64,000 bases of DNA from Alphaproteobacteria bacterium HGW-Alphaproteobacteria-18 (GCA_002841155.1 PHEH01000003.1:186001-250000); one strand, 5' to 3'; shown: positions 25,328 through 34,595, counted from the first letter of the stretch. Notes: generated by a model from the sequence alone, not told the origin. Made by a program: numbers and translations.

Positions 25328-25349
25328 GGCGGGACCAGAAGATCCCGCC
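25328..25349. terminator. Hairpin between receptor and kinase genes
   Basis: GGCGGGA and TCCCGCC form a perfect 7-bp stem around an 8-base loop in the 77-base gap between receptor and kinase genes. There is no T run. It could be an attenuator or RNA-processing site that lowers kinase/MFS expression relative to the receptor. Confidence 0.5.
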
Positions 25350-25382
25350 CCGGAGGTGGTTACCAGGAGAGTTCCGGGCGCA

Positions 25383-27740
25383 TTACTCCGCGCCAAACCG
25401 GTAGCTTGCCGTGACGCCATAAGTTGCCGGCTCACGGAAGCGTCCGCTCACATATCCGAAGTTTCCGAGGTAAAGCCCTGTCAGCTTTGACCGGTCATCC
25501 AGAATATTCCGTCCCCAGATTGACACATCCCAGCCATTTTCGAAGGAAAGGCCAAGGCGGGCGTTCAGGACATCACTCGCCGGCGCGGTGATGGCATCCT
25601 GCAGGGCCGGCGTTGACGCCGGAGAACTCGGCGCCAGCTCGTTATTGTAGTAGGAGTCCCGCCAGGCGTAGTCGACCCGCGCCATGAAATTGGCAAAGGA
25701 GAGCGGGCGTTCATAGGTTGCGGCAAGCGCAAACTCGGATTCCGGGACACCAATGATCCGCCGGTCCGAAACATCCTGTCCGGCATCGACATATTCATCA
25801 TAGCTTGTGTCAATGATCGCGGCGCTGCCCTGCAGGGTCCATCCTTCAGCCGGAATGACGGTTGCCTCGAGTTCCAGGCCGGTATTCGTCATCTCCGCCG
25901 CGTTCTGAACAACCGTCGCGTTTCCGGAACCGACGACCACGATGATGGAGCGTTGGGCATCCTTGACCTTGTTCGTGAAGGCCGAAACATTGAACCGGAC
26001 GCGATTATCAGCGAGATCACCTTTGAATCCTGCCTCAAATTCATCAACCGTTTCGGGATCGAAATCCAGATCGGCCGTTCCATTGAGACGAAGGTTCTGG
26101 CCCCCCGACCGATAGCCATGACTGAATTTTCCATAAACCAGGGTGTTCCCGGTCGGCTTGAAATCCAGTCCGAATGTATAGGACAGATCGTCATAAGTGT
26201 CCGAATAGGTCTCGGCGCAATTGGGCGGGGCCTGCCCCCCCGAACAGGAAACAAACACATCCGATCCGCCGATCGAATTCCCGTTGAAGGTTGTTATCCC
26301 CTTCTCGTCTTCAGAGTAGCGCAGTCCGACCGTCGCGCGTAGTCGGTCGGTCAGGTCGTATGTTCCCTGACCATAGAGACCGATACTCTTTGTATCGACA
26401 TCGCCGAAGAAGCGCAGGATGACAGGATTAGGAACCACTCGAAGATCGGTAAGGGTCGCATCGAATCCGGTCTCTTCAAACCATGTCCCCCCCACGACAT
26501 ATTGAAGGCGATCATTCAATCCCTGCCCGGCATACTGAGCCTCGAAGGAGGTCTGACTCAGATCGAGCACCGTGGTCGTGATGTGAAGCGAGTCGCCCGC
26601 TCCAGCCGGAAAGGCAAAGCCGTCGAGATCCGTGCGGGTCCGGCTGGAAATCCGGCGATCCCCGGCAACCAGTTTCAGGGTGCCAGGGCCGATATCCCAG
26701 TTCAGAACACCGCTATAGGTCTGGGCCGTGGCCGTGAGGAAGGGGTCCCCATCCAGGGCCACGCTGTCACCGCCGGAAGAGTTCACAACATCCGTGTAGC
26801 CCGGTACGGCAACCGGGACCGGACCGACAGGTGGCACCGGACTGATCCCGTTCAGAAACGCTCCGGTCAGCCCGGTCCCGAAGACCGTACCATATCCCGG
26901 GCCATTCATGTCTTCATCATACACCTCAGCGCTCAGGATGAGCTCCACATCGTCATGTGGCGCGATCAGCACTTTGAGGCGCGCATTGGTGATATCGCGG
27001 TCGTTATACTCCTCGCCATTGATCAGATCGGTGATGTAACCGTCGCGATTGGACTGGCGCACGGCGGCGCGAACCGCAATCTTGTCGGTTACCACCGGGA
27101 GGTTGAGGACGCCTTCATACACCTGGGCATTGAGGTTCCCGAGCGTGACAGAGCCTTTGCCACTGATCGCAGAGGCATCGGGCCTGGCCGAAGTGAAGAC
27201 CAGCGCCCCGCCCGTCGTGTTCCGGCCGAACAGGGTTCCCTGCGGCCCTTTGAGAACCTGCACCGACTCCATATCGAGCAGGTTGAAATTGAGACCATAG
27301 GCGCGCGCCCAGTAGACATCATCCACATAGGTTCCGACGGAGGGATCCAGCGTGGCCAGCACATCGTTCTGCAACTGGCCGCGCAGGGAGAAAACCAGCG
27401 CCGTAGAATTGCTGTTGGCCTCGCGCGTGGTGAAGCCGGGTGTGAAGGCAGCGATATCGGCGACTTCCACGACACCTTTTTCGGCAAGCAGCTCTCCGGT
27501 AAAGGCGGTCACGGAAACAGGGACATCCTGCAGATTTTCCTCAACCTTGCGGGCCGTAACCGTCACGGTCCCCAGCCGGTTGGTCGCGTCCTCGGTTTCG
27601 GTCTCCTGCGCGCTGGCCGGCATGACAAACAGCGCGGCGCTGAGAGCGGCCATCGACGCGCCAAGAATGCTGAAACTGCCGATGCCGCTTGTGTCAGAAA
27701 ATCCCGAGAATCGGCATGAGTACTGTCGCTTTTTGGCCAT
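25383..27740 (-). CDS. TonB-dependent outer-membrane receptor
   Basis: A 785-residue receptor. A long signal sequence (about 45 residues, ending MPASAQ) is followed by a TonB-box-like GTVTVTARK, a plug domain with QVLKGPQGTLFGRNTTGGAL, and a 22-strand barrel. It belongs to the receptor branch common in oligotrophic alphaproteobacteria, which imports hydrophobic or bulky carbon sources. Unusually its C-terminus is YRFGAE rather than ending on an aromatic residue. It heads an operon with the kinase-like and MFS genes. Type B motif S3 stands 41 bases upstream, with a TTGTCA/TATACA promoter pair at 17-base spacing overlapping it. Confidence 0.96.
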   Translation of the reverse strand: MAKKRQYSCRFSGFSDTSGIGSFSILGASMAALSAALFVMPASAQETETEDATNRLGTVTVTARKVEENLQDVPVSVTAFTGELLAEKGVVEVADIAAFTPGFTTREANSNSTALVFSLRGQLQNDVLATLDPSVGTYVDDVYWARAYGLNFNLLDMESVQVLKGPQGTLFGRNTTGGALVFTSARPDASAISGKGSVTLGNLNAQVYEGVLNLPVVTDKIAVRAAVRQSNRDGYITDLINGEEYNDRDITNARLKVLIAPHDDVELILSAEVYDEDMNGPGYGTVFGTGLTGAFLNGISPVPPVGPVPVAVPGYTDVVNSSGGDSVALDGDPFLTATAQTYSGVLNWDIGPGTLKLVAGDRRISSRTRTDLDGFAFPAGAGDSLHITTTVLDLSQTSFEAQYAGQGLNDRLQYVVGGTWFEETGFDATLTDLRVVPNPVILRFFGDVDTKSIGLYGQGTYDLTDRLRATVGLRYSEDEKGITTFNGNSIGGSDVFVSCSGGQAPPNCAETYSDTYDDLSYTFGLDFKPTGNTLVYGKFSHGYRSGGQNLRLNGTADLDFDPETVDEFEAGFKGDLADNRVRFNVSAFTNKVKDAQRSIIVVVGSGNATVVQNAAEMTNTGLELEATVIPAEGWTLQGSAAIIDTSYDEYVDAGQDVSDRRIIGVPESEFALAATYERPLSFANFMARVDYAWRDSYYNNELAPSSPASTPALQDAITAPASDVLNARLGLSFENGWDVSIWGRNILDDRSKLTGLYLGNFGYVSGRFREPATYGVTASYRFGAE

Positions 27741-27780
27741 TTAATTCCTCCCATGGGCCTTCGTAACGAGGCGCCTGATT

Positions 27781-27796
27781 ACTTGTATAACTAGGT
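27781..27796 (-). promoter_or_regulatory. Type B regulatory motif S3
   Basis: ACCTAGTTATACAAGT on the minus strand (15/16), 41 bases upstream of the TonB receptor. A TTGTCA box 17 bases before its TATACA suggests that it overlaps the -10 element of a sigma-70-type promoter. Confidence 0.7.
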
Positions 27797-27832
27797 GCAC
27801 TGTGATTGACAAGCACATGACAGGAAAAAGGA

Positions 27833-28849
27833 TTAACGCGCGTGGGCGGTGTGTCTTTCGAGCATCAGGCAGAGACGGGGGACATCCGCCAGCGCGCGCA
27901 GGACGTCATTGAGATGGGTACATCCGAGCGTGCCTGGAAGTTCGGCCAGGACCGCTGACCGGAAGGATTCCAGCGAACGTCCGATCAGCCGGCCGATGTT
28001 CCCTGCGGCCACGGGGCATTCCCTGTACGGCAGAACCCGCGGATCCGCAGACAGGGCAACCAGGCGTTCACCCCGTGCATCAGCCCTCGCCGAGACGAGA
28101 TACTCATGAATCGCAATACGGGCTCCCGACGGATCGCTTGCGCTGTCCTGGAAACCGGCTTCGATCCGGATGTCTTCAGTCTCAGACCAGACATCGATCC
28201 AGCGGGCCCGCCGCATGCCCGTGCCTTCCTGGACCTCCGGTGAATGCCAGCCGTCAGGATCGTCACGATGCGTCAGGGGGGAAACATAAGCGCTTGACTG
28301 AATATCCTGGCGCGGACGTCCGTCCTCTGTGAGGGAGGAGGCCCCGGGCCGGAATCCGGCGCAGATGCCTTCCATTCTGGGAGGCCGCCTTACCTCGCTC
28401 TGCCTCGCGGACGGGTCGTCGCTCTCCGCCCATCTCGACCAGGCCCATCCTGCCACAAGGCTCGCTCCGGCAAAGTCATCCAGCAGCAGGTGGAGCGGAT
28501 CACCCAGACCGTCATTGGCTGCCAGCAGGGCCTCGATTGCGGCGCGCGACTGCCCTCCCGCGCGCACGCCGACCAGTCCTTCAAGCCCGCTGAGGCGGGG
28601 TTCGGATTTGATGGAGAGGATCTGCCGGGACGCTGAGGCGAGGAGTTCAAACCGTCCCAGTCCGACAACAGCGCTTTCATGCAGGGAAGGACCTGTCACC
28701 AGATCCCGGGCGAGGCCCTGCATCCGCATCGGGCCACCCCGCCCTTCTGGCCAGGATGTCTCGATGCTGGAGGTCCGGCGCAGGGAATAGGGGCGCCGGA
28801 CAGGCAAATGGCCCGACGGCCGGTCAGGGGCGCGCCCGGATCCGGCCAT
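27833..28849 (-). CDS. DUF2889-domain protein
   Basis: A 338-residue protein of unknown function. The N-terminus RRPYSLRRTSSIETSWPEGR and the C-terminal GCTHLNDVLRALADVP with cysteine and histidine are the marks of the DUF2889 family, as I recall it. No signal peptide or membrane segment is evident. It is the last gene of the ligase-SDR-DUF2889 operon and its ATG overlaps the SDR stop as TGATG, so it is translated with the SDR. Its constant presence beside acyl-CoA genes suggests a role in the CoA-thioester pathway, perhaps a thioesterase-like or binding protein; that is inference. Confidence 0.8.
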   Translation of the reverse strand: MAGSGRAPDRPSGHLPVRRPYSLRRTSSIETSWPEGRGGPMRMQGLARDLVTGPSLHESAVVGLGRFELLASASRQILSIKSEPRLSGLEGLVGVRAGGQSRAAIEALLAANDGLGDPLHLLLDDFAGASLVAGWAWSRWAESDDPSARQSEVRRPPRMEGICAGFRPGASSLTEDGRPRQDIQSSAYVSPLTHRDDPDGWHSPEVQEGTGMRRARWIDVWSETEDIRIEAGFQDSASDPSGARIAIHEYLVSARADARGERLVALSADPRVLPYRECPVAAGNIGRLIGRSLESFRSAVLAELPGTLGCTHLNDVLRALADVPRLCLMLERHTAHAR

Positions 28850-29634
28850 CAGCGCGGCGCCATGCGGATCGCCCCGTCAAGCCGGATCGTCTGACCATTG
28901 AAGTAGGCGTTGCGAACGAATTCGAGCACCAGCGACGCAAACTCTTCAGGCTTTCCAAGCCGTTTCGGAAACGGAACGGACGCCGCCAGCGACTCCAGGA
29001 CTTTTTCCGGGACACCCATCATCGGCGGGGTTGCCATGATGCCGGGCATGATGGAATTGACCCGGATTCCCTCGCTCATGAGGTCACGGGCGACAGGCAG
29101 GACCAGGCCATTCACCCCGGCCTTCGACGATCCGTAGGCGGCCTGCCCCATCTGACCATCCTGCGCAGCGACGGACGCCGTCAGCGTGATCACGCCGCGC
29201 TCTCCATCGTCATTGACCGGGTCCAGCGTCGCCATGCCCGCCGCCGTCATTGTGATACAGCGAAATGAGCCAACCATGTTGAGAAGCACGTTGCGCTGGT
29301 ATTCGTCGGTCGGAAACCGCACGATCTCACCGGTCTCCCGGTTGCGCGAGATGGTCTTTCGCGACGATCCGCCCCCGGCGCAGCCGACGAAAATGCGCTC
29401 CTGGCCGTGGGCGGCGCGGGCGCGCGCGAATCCCTCGAGGCAGCTTTGCTCGTCCATGATGTTGACATTGCAGAAGACAGCGCCGATTTCGCCGGCCACA
29501 GCTTCGCCACGTTCGGCGTTCATGTCGAAGACCGCGACTTTCGCTCCGGCCGCGCGAAGCGCCTTCGCGGTTGCAAGGCCAAGTCCGCTGGCGCCGCCCG
29601 ATACGATTGCTGAGGTTTGCTGCGTGATTTCCAA
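28849..29634 (-). CDS. SDR 3-hydroxyacyl-CoA dehydrogenase-like (HSD10 type)
   Basis: A 261-residue short-chain dehydrogenase with SGGASGLG (NAD-binding glycine motif), the catalytic serine in ITLTASVAA, and YGSSK (tyrosine and lysine). The acidic residue after strand 2 (VFDMNAER) indicates NAD rather than NADP. The PPMMGVPEKVLESLAASVPFPKR region is like type II 3-hydroxyacyl-CoA/17-beta-hydroxysteroid dehydrogenase (HSD10). The reaction is probably oxidation of a 3-hydroxyacyl-CoA or cyclic alcohol. Start is TTG at 29634 with GGAGA upstream. It lies between the ligase and DUF2889 genes in one operon. Confidence 0.9.
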   Translation of the reverse strand: MEITQQTSAIVSGGASGLGLATAKALRAAGAKVAVFDMNAERGEAVAGEIGAVFCNVNIMDEQSCLEGFARARAAHGQERIFVGCAGGGSSRKTISRNRETGEIVRFPTDEYQRNVLLNMVGSFRCITMTAAGMATLDPVNDDGERGVITLTASVAAQDGQMGQAAYGSSKAGVNGLVLPVARDLMSEGIRVNSIMPGIMATPPMMGVPEKVLESLAASVPFPKRLGKPEEFASLVLEFVRNAYFNGQTIRLDGAIRMAPR

Positions 29635-29660
29635 AGTGTTTCTCCGATACGGCTTGTGAC

Positions 29661-31157
29661 TTATGTGAACAGTTGCCTGATCTGCAGGACGGCGGGCTTC
29701 ATCGAGGCCGTGCGCGGCACATCATCGACTTCAAGGAAGCGAACCGGGATCTGATACGGAAGCAGCCGGTCCTTCAGGAACGCGCGGAACTCTGCGTCGT
29801 CTGGCATTGCGGCGCCCTCTGCCAGAATGATGGCGGCGGCCGGGACTTCTCCAAGACGCGCGTCCGGAATGCCCACGACAGCCGCCTCGCGAACAGACCT
29901 GTGCTGCTCAATCTGGCGAACGACATCGTCCGGGTGGACCTTGAACCCGCCTCGGACAATCGCATTGTCCGCCCGCCCCCGGATGAACAGAAAACTGTCT
30001 TCGTCCAGCACCGCCCGGTCCGTCGTCCGGCGCCATATCCCGGTATCGCCGATCTGCGGCGCCTTCAGCTCCAGCAATCCCTCAGAGCCCGGCGGCAGGG
30101 GCTCACCCGTCTCGGGATCGACAACCCGGGCTGTCACATCATGATGAAGGCGGCCCGCAGCGCCGCGCTTGTCCTTCCAGTGGAGACGGAAATCTTTCAG
30201 GGACCATCCTGCGACCGCGCCGGCAAATTCGGTTGCACCATAATTGCCAAGAATGGGAAGATCGTAACGCGCGAGGAATTCATCGACGATTGCCGGATCG
30301 AGCGGCGCAGTCCCGCTAATGATCGCTGACAGGCTGGAGAATGTGTCGGCGGGCAGGTTCGCCTCGAGGATCATGCGCAGCGCGGAAGGGACACCCGGCG
30401 CAACTTTTGGCCGGTGACGGACGACGGCGCGTGCCCATTTCTCGACCGAGAACCGCTCGACGAGACAGATCCGGCGTCCCGCCATGAGCGCTCCGATCAC
30501 CCCGTAGATCCCGCCGATATGCGTAACCGGATTGATGATCAGTGTCGCGCTCTCGCGCAGTTTCGCCGGATCGCCTGCCTTGCGTGTGCCCTCATAGACG
30601 GCGACGGCGGCAAAACTCGCATCAAAGGCAGCTCGGGAAAGCGGCACGCGCTTCGGTTTACCTGTGGTGCCGCTGGTGAGCATTTCGATGGCAACGCCGT
30701 CTGCGACGGGACGCTCGAAAGGCGCCTCCCCCATCGCGCCTTTTTGAGCGGCAAAGCTCAGATCTGGCGAAATGGCGATGATCAAGGGCGAGGTCCGCGC
30801 CATCGCGCCGGCAATTTCGGGCCGGGAGAGGTCTGAGGGCTCGCCGATGATAACCGGCGCGCCGAGCGCCTCAACATCTCCTGCAAGAACCGTATCCGGA
30901 TAGATCGGGTTGAGGGTTACCAGGCAGCGATCCGTCGCCAGCACGGCCAGGATTGCCGCGATGTGTCCGGGCCGGTTGTGCAGGAAGACACCGACACGTC
31001 CGCCGGCCGGTACCTTGTGCTCAGAGAGAAGGGCAGAGATGTCATCGACGCGCGCTTTCAGCTGCGCCCAGGAATACCAGGTCTCATCATGGTCGATGAC
31101 AGGCGCCTCAGGATCGAGCGTCATCACAGCGCGAAGCTTTTCAGAAATCGTTGCCAT
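29661..31157 (-). CDS. Acyl-CoA synthetase (AMP-forming), RTASMK variant
   Basis: A 498-residue ANL ligase. The loop EMLTSGTTGKPKRVPLS, GNYGATEFAG, and FIRGRADNAIVRGGFKVHP are intact. The C-terminal catalytic lysine lies in RTASMK instead of the usual RTxTGK, so the lysine is kept and the glycine lost. A close paralogue at 53413 has RTPSLK in the same place. It activates an unknown acid for beta-oxidation with the SDR encoded downstream. The start ATG at 31157 is 41 bases below a near-perfect palindromic type B motif (S4). Confidence 0.94.
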   Translation of the reverse strand: MATISEKLRAVMTLDPEAPVIDHDETWYSWAQLKARVDDISALLSEHKVPAGGRVGVFLHNRPGHIAAILAVLATDRCLVTLNPIYPDTVLAGDVEALGAPVIIGEPSDLSRPEIAGAMARTSPLIIAISPDLSFAAQKGAMGEAPFERPVADGVAIEMLTSGTTGKPKRVPLSRAAFDASFAAVAVYEGTRKAGDPAKLRESATLIINPVTHIGGIYGVIGALMAGRRICLVERFSVEKWARAVVRHRPKVAPGVPSALRMILEANLPADTFSSLSAIISGTAPLDPAIVDEFLARYDLPILGNYGATEFAGAVAGWSLKDFRLHWKDKRGAAGRLHHDVTARVVDPETGEPLPPGSEGLLELKAPQIGDTGIWRRTTDRAVLDEDSFLFIRGRADNAIVRGGFKVHPDDVVRQIEQHRSVREAAVVGIPDARLGEVPAAAIILAEGAAMPDDAEFRAFLKDRLLPYQIPVRFLEVDDVPRTASMKPAVLQIRQLFT

Positions 31158-31197
31158 GTTTGGGCCCTGCCTGTGCCGACGCCCCGGTGTCGGCCTT

Positions 31198-31213
31198 ACC
31201 TATATAACTAGGT
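31198..31213 (-). promoter_or_regulatory. Type B regulatory motif S4
   Basis: ACCTAGTTATATAGGT (15/16) on the minus strand, 41 bases upstream of the ligase. It is the most symmetrical copy: ACCTA and TAGGT arms frame the core. Confidence 0.7.
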
Positions 31214-31261
31214 ATTACATTAAGGCCGGGTTTGGCAAGCGCACCCGAACAATCGTCCACA

Positions 31262-31825
31262 TCATCCGTCAATGATGGCCTGAAGCGAACGGGCGAGCCA
31301 CTGACGCACGCCCTCATCGGCGCGTCCCTGAAACGGCTGAAGGGGCAGGATCAGCTGGAATGTGAAGAAGCCGGTGGACACGGCCATGATCTCGGCCGCC
31401 CGTGCTGCTGCGTCCGCCCCGCCGATCCATCTCTCCAGGGGTTGCATGATCTTCTTGTGGAGGAGCGCGACGGCGATGGCCTGCGTCTCCTTATTGGCTG
31501 CTGAAAAGATCAGCATGGGCAGAGGATTGATCCTGGTCTGAGAGGGGGTAGTAAACAGCTCTGCGATCGCCTCTCCGAACCGATCGCGCGGCACGGATGT
31601 AAGCATGCCTACGTCCAGCGCGCCGCTCAGCGCTTCCTCGAACAGTTTCTCCTTGGATCCGAAATAGCGGCTGACAAGCGCCGGATTCGCTCCGGCCCGA
31701 TGGGTAATCTCCTTAAGCGAGGCTTCGCCATAGGGCGTTGTGGAGAACACGTCCTGAGCTGCTGCGAGGATGGCTTCCCTCGTGCGCTCTGCATTCCGTT
31801 TCCTGAGGTCAGACCCGTCGCTCAT
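31262..31825 (-). CDS. TetR-family transcriptional regulator
   Basis: A 187-residue TetR protein: helix-turn-helix in residues about 15-60 (GEASLKEITHRAGANPALVSRYFGSKEKL) and a C-terminal domain resembling the TetR_C class with a FGEAIAELF segment. The ATG at 31825 gives a normal MSDGSDLRKRNAERT start; the frame extension to 31864 runs through the operator. Type B motif S5 lies three bases upstream of its start and in the divergent P450 promoter. This is the arrangement of a self-regulating TetR gene, so it is the leading candidate for the protein that reads the eleven type B motifs. GntR regulators at 20813 and 44492 are alternatives. Confidence 0.92.
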   Translation of the reverse strand: MSDGSDLRKRNAERTREAILAAAQDVFSTTPYGEASLKEITHRAGANPALVSRYFGSKEKLFEEALSGALDVGMLTSVPRDRFGEAIAELFTTPSQTRINPLPMLIFSAANKETQAIAVALLHKKIMQPLERWIGGADAAARAAEIMAVSTGFFTFQLILPLQPFQGRADEGVRQWLARSLQAIIDG

Positions 31826-31827
31826 GC

Positions 31828-31843
31828 ACTTGGTTATATATGT
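31828..31843 (+). promoter_or_regulatory. Type B regulatory motif S5
   Basis: ACTTGGTTATATATGT, 16/16 to consensus, between the TetR and P450 starts in a divergent promoter. Confidence 0.7.
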
Positions 31844-31901
31844 ATTGACTCGCAAGTAAATCACAATTTACTTAGCAAAAAACTGTGGGAGAGGAAACCA
31901 G

Positions 31902-33101
31902 ATGGTAATGGCTGAAGTTCCGGCGCATGTCCCGGCAGACCGGGTTTTTCCGTTCGACTATCACAATGATCCTCTGATCGCAGAAGACGTCCATGACGGC
32001 CTCCTGAAGCTCAGGCAGGCTGCGCCGCCGATCTTCTGGACACCGACACATGGTGGGCACTGGATCGTCTCGGACAGTGACCTGATCTCTAGCATCCTCA
32101 AGACGCCGGCACTCTTCTCGAGCAAGCAGTTGCAGATCCCGCCGCGGGAAGATGCGCCCCGGATGATCCCGGAGTCGCTCGATCCCCCCGAGCACCTTCT
32201 CTATCGCCACCTGATGATGGAGTATTTCGAGAAGTCGCGGATCGCGCATCTGCAGGAACGCGTCAGCTACTGGACCGATACCCTTCTGGCCGATCTCAAA
32301 GGCAAGCAGGACTGCGAGTTCGTCGACGCCGTCGCCTCACGCCTGCCGGTTTATGTGTTCATGGAGTTTGCCGGCTTTCCGCTGGACCGGGCCGATGATT
32401 TCCGCGCGCTTGTCGACGGGATGTTCCGCTCGAGCGATCCGATGCAGCGCCAGCAGTTTGCGATGCGGATCATGGGCGAGCTCCAGCAGCTCATTGCAGC
32501 CCGCATGGCTGAGCCGAAGGATGACATCCTCAGCAAGCTGATTGAAGCGGATTTCCAGGGCCGGAAGCTGAACTTTGAAGAGCTGATGTCGATCGGCTTT
32601 CTGCTTTTCCTCGCCGGACTCGACACCGTCACCAATGCCATGACATTCGGAATCCGCCACCTCGCACGCGATGCGTCTTTCCGCGCGAAACTCAGGAACA
32701 ATCCGGACAAGTCACCCGAAGCCGTTGAGGAGCTCCTGCGGCGCTACACATTTCCGACCCTGCCAAGGCAAGTCACTGAAGACACCGAGCTGGGCGGGGT
32801 CAGCCTGAAAGCCGGCGACATGGTCCTCTGCCTTATCGCGCTGGTTGGCCTCGACGAAAAGCTCAACCCCGACGCCCTCGCTGTCGACCTTGACCGGGAA
32901 AAGCGGACACATTTTGCATTCGGCACGGGCGGTCATACCTGCCTCGGCCGCCATCTCGCAAAGATGGAGCTCGAAACCCTCTACCGCCGCTGGCTGGAGG
33001 CGTTTCCCGATTTCGAGATCGACCCGTCCCGCAAAGCTGCAGCGCCCCGCGGCGGCGCCGTGATGGGGATCCCCGAACTCTGGCTGCGTCTGCCTGTCTG
33101 A
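31902..33101 (+). CDS. Cytochrome P450 monooxygenase
   Basis: A 399-residue P450 with heme loop FGTGGHTCLGRHLAK, I-helix FLAGLDTVTN and an EELLRR ExxR motif. It shares the N-terminal HVPADRVFPF segment and architecture with the P450 at 5169, so the two are paralogues, though block 2 lacks its own ferredoxin gene. Start ATG 31902 (an ATG six bases on is possible) after GGAGAGG. It heads a P450-ALDH-SDR operon divergent from TetR. Its role is hydroxylation or sequential oxidation of the substrate. Confidence 0.96.
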   Translation: MVMAEVPAHVPADRVFPFDYHNDPLIAEDVHDGLLKLRQAAPPIFWTPTHGGHWIVSDSDLISSILKTPALFSSKQLQIPPREDAPRMIPESLDPPEHLLYRHLMMEYFEKSRIAHLQERVSYWTDTLLADLKGKQDCEFVDAVASRLPVYVFMEFAGFPLDRADDFRALVDGMFRSSDPMQRQQFAMRIMGELQQLIAARMAEPKDDILSKLIEADFQGRKLNFEELMSIGFLLFLAGLDTVTNAMTFGIRHLARDASFRAKLRNNPDKSPEAVEELLRRYTFPTLPRQVTEDTELGGVSLKAGDMVLCLIALVGLDEKLNPDALAVDLDREKRTHFAFGTGGHTCLGRHLAKMELETLYRRWLEAFPDFEIDPSRKAAAPRGGAVMGIPELWLRLPV

Positions 33102-33118
33102 AACTCCCGGAGGAAAAC

Positions 33119-34576
33119 ATGGTCACTGACATTAAGCTGCCTGACGTCAAGATCTGGATCGGTCAGGACGGCCGCTCACAGGGGAGCGGCGGAACCTTTG
33201 CGCACCTCAACCCGGTGACCGGAGAGAAGCAGGCCGACATTCCCCTTGCCGGTATTTCCGAGGTGCATGAAACCGTTGAGAAAGCCGCCGAGGCCTTCAA
33301 AGCCTGGCGCACCACGCGCCCGGAGCATCGCCGCGATATACTCAACCGGTTTGCCGACCTGATCGATCAGCATAAGGAAGAGTTTGCCGCCCTGGCGGCG
33401 AAGGATGGCGGCACGCCCCTGCCCTCCGGTATGGGCATGGCCCTGCTGTCAGTCCAGTGGACAAAGTATTATGCAGGCTGGTGCGACAAGCTCGACGGAG
33501 ATCTCTACTCGACCTATGACACGCGCGGCGAGTTTTCCTATTCTGTCCCGGAACCGCTGGGCGTCGTCGGGATCATCATTACCTGGAACGGGCCCCTCAT
33601 CTCCCTGTCGATGAAAGTTGCACCGGCCCTGGCGGCGGGCAATTGTGTCGTGGTCAAACCTGCCGAGATCACCCCCTTCGCACCGGACCTCTATGCCCGG
33701 CTTGCCAGGGAGGCCGGTATCCCCGACGGGGTCCTGTCGATCATTCCCGGCGGGATTGAAGCGGGCGAAGCGCTCGTGAAACATCCCAAGATCGAGAAAC
33801 TGAGCTTCACCGGCGGCCCGATCGCGGCGCGCAAGATCATGGCCGCCTGCGCCGAAAACATTAAGCCGTCGGTCATGGAGCTTGGTGGCAAATCCGCCAG
33901 CCTCATGTTCCCCGACGCCGACATCGACGCGGCCTGCGCGCGGGCCATTCAGTGGTCGATTGGTGTCATGGCCGGTCAGGGCTGCGCGCTGCCGACCCGG
34001 CTTCTCGTCCACAGCGACATCTATGACGAGGTCTGCGACAGGCTCGTGGCAATTGCCTCCCAGTACAAGGTCGGCGACCCTTTCGAACCCGGGGTTGCGG
34101 TCGGGCCCGTCATCAACCGGGCCGCCTGTGACCGGATCGTCGGCATGCTGGACCGCGCCAAAGCGGCAAAGGCCGGCCGCATCCTGATGGGAGGCAGTCA
34201 TTGCGGGGGACCGCTTGTGGGCGGAAACTTCATCGAGCCGACCATCATTGCCGATGTCGACCCCAAAAGCGAAATCGCCCAGGTCGAGATCTTCGGACCC
34301 GTCCTGCTCGTCTTCAGGTTCGAGACAGAGGACGAAGCCGTGGCGCTCGCCAATGATACCGAGTATGGCCTTGCCGCCTATATCCAGTCGAATGACATCA
34401 GGCGCATCCACCGGGTTGCCGAGCGGCTGAAGGCCGGCGGCGTCTATGTCAACGGCGCCGTCCAGATCAATCCGCACACCCCGTTCGGGGGCCTCGGCCT
34501 TTCGGGCTTTGGCAAGGAAGGCGGACGCGCCGGAATCGACGAGTTCCTCCGCTACAAGACCGTATCCATCGCCTGA
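33119..34576 (+). CDS. Aldehyde dehydrogenase
   Basis: A 485-residue ALDH with the oxyanion asparagine in ITWNGPL, the FTGGPIAARK cofactor loop, MELGGKSA (glutamate) and MAGQGCALPT with the catalytic cysteine. Differs from the ALDH at 2083 mainly in these motifs, so not a recent duplicate. GGAGGAAA precedes the ATG, 17 bases after the P450 stop, and the SDR follows 19 bases later: a tight operon. Oxidises an aldehyde produced by the P450. Confidence 0.95.
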   Translation: MVTDIKLPDVKIWIGQDGRSQGSGGTFAHLNPVTGEKQADIPLAGISEVHETVEKAAEAFKAWRTTRPEHRRDILNRFADLIDQHKEEFAALAAKDGGTPLPSGMGMALLSVQWTKYYAGWCDKLDGDLYSTYDTRGEFSYSVPEPLGVVGIIITWNGPLISLSMKVAPALAAGNCVVVKPAEITPFAPDLYARLAREAGIPDGVLSIIPGGIEAGEALVKHPKIEKLSFTGGPIAARKIMAACAENIKPSVMELGGKSASLMFPDADIDAACARAIQWSIGVMAGQGCALPTRLLVHSDIYDEVCDRLVAIASQYKVGDPFEPGVAVGPVINRAACDRIVGMLDRAKAAKAGRILMGGSHCGGPLVGGNFIEPTIIADVDPKSEIAQVEIFGPVLLVFRFETEDEAVALANDTEYGLAAYIQSNDIRRIHRVAERLKAGGVYVNGAVQINPHTPFGGLGLSGFGKEGGRAGIDEFLRYKTVSIA

Positions 34577-34595
34577 GCCAGGAAAGCCAGAACCC

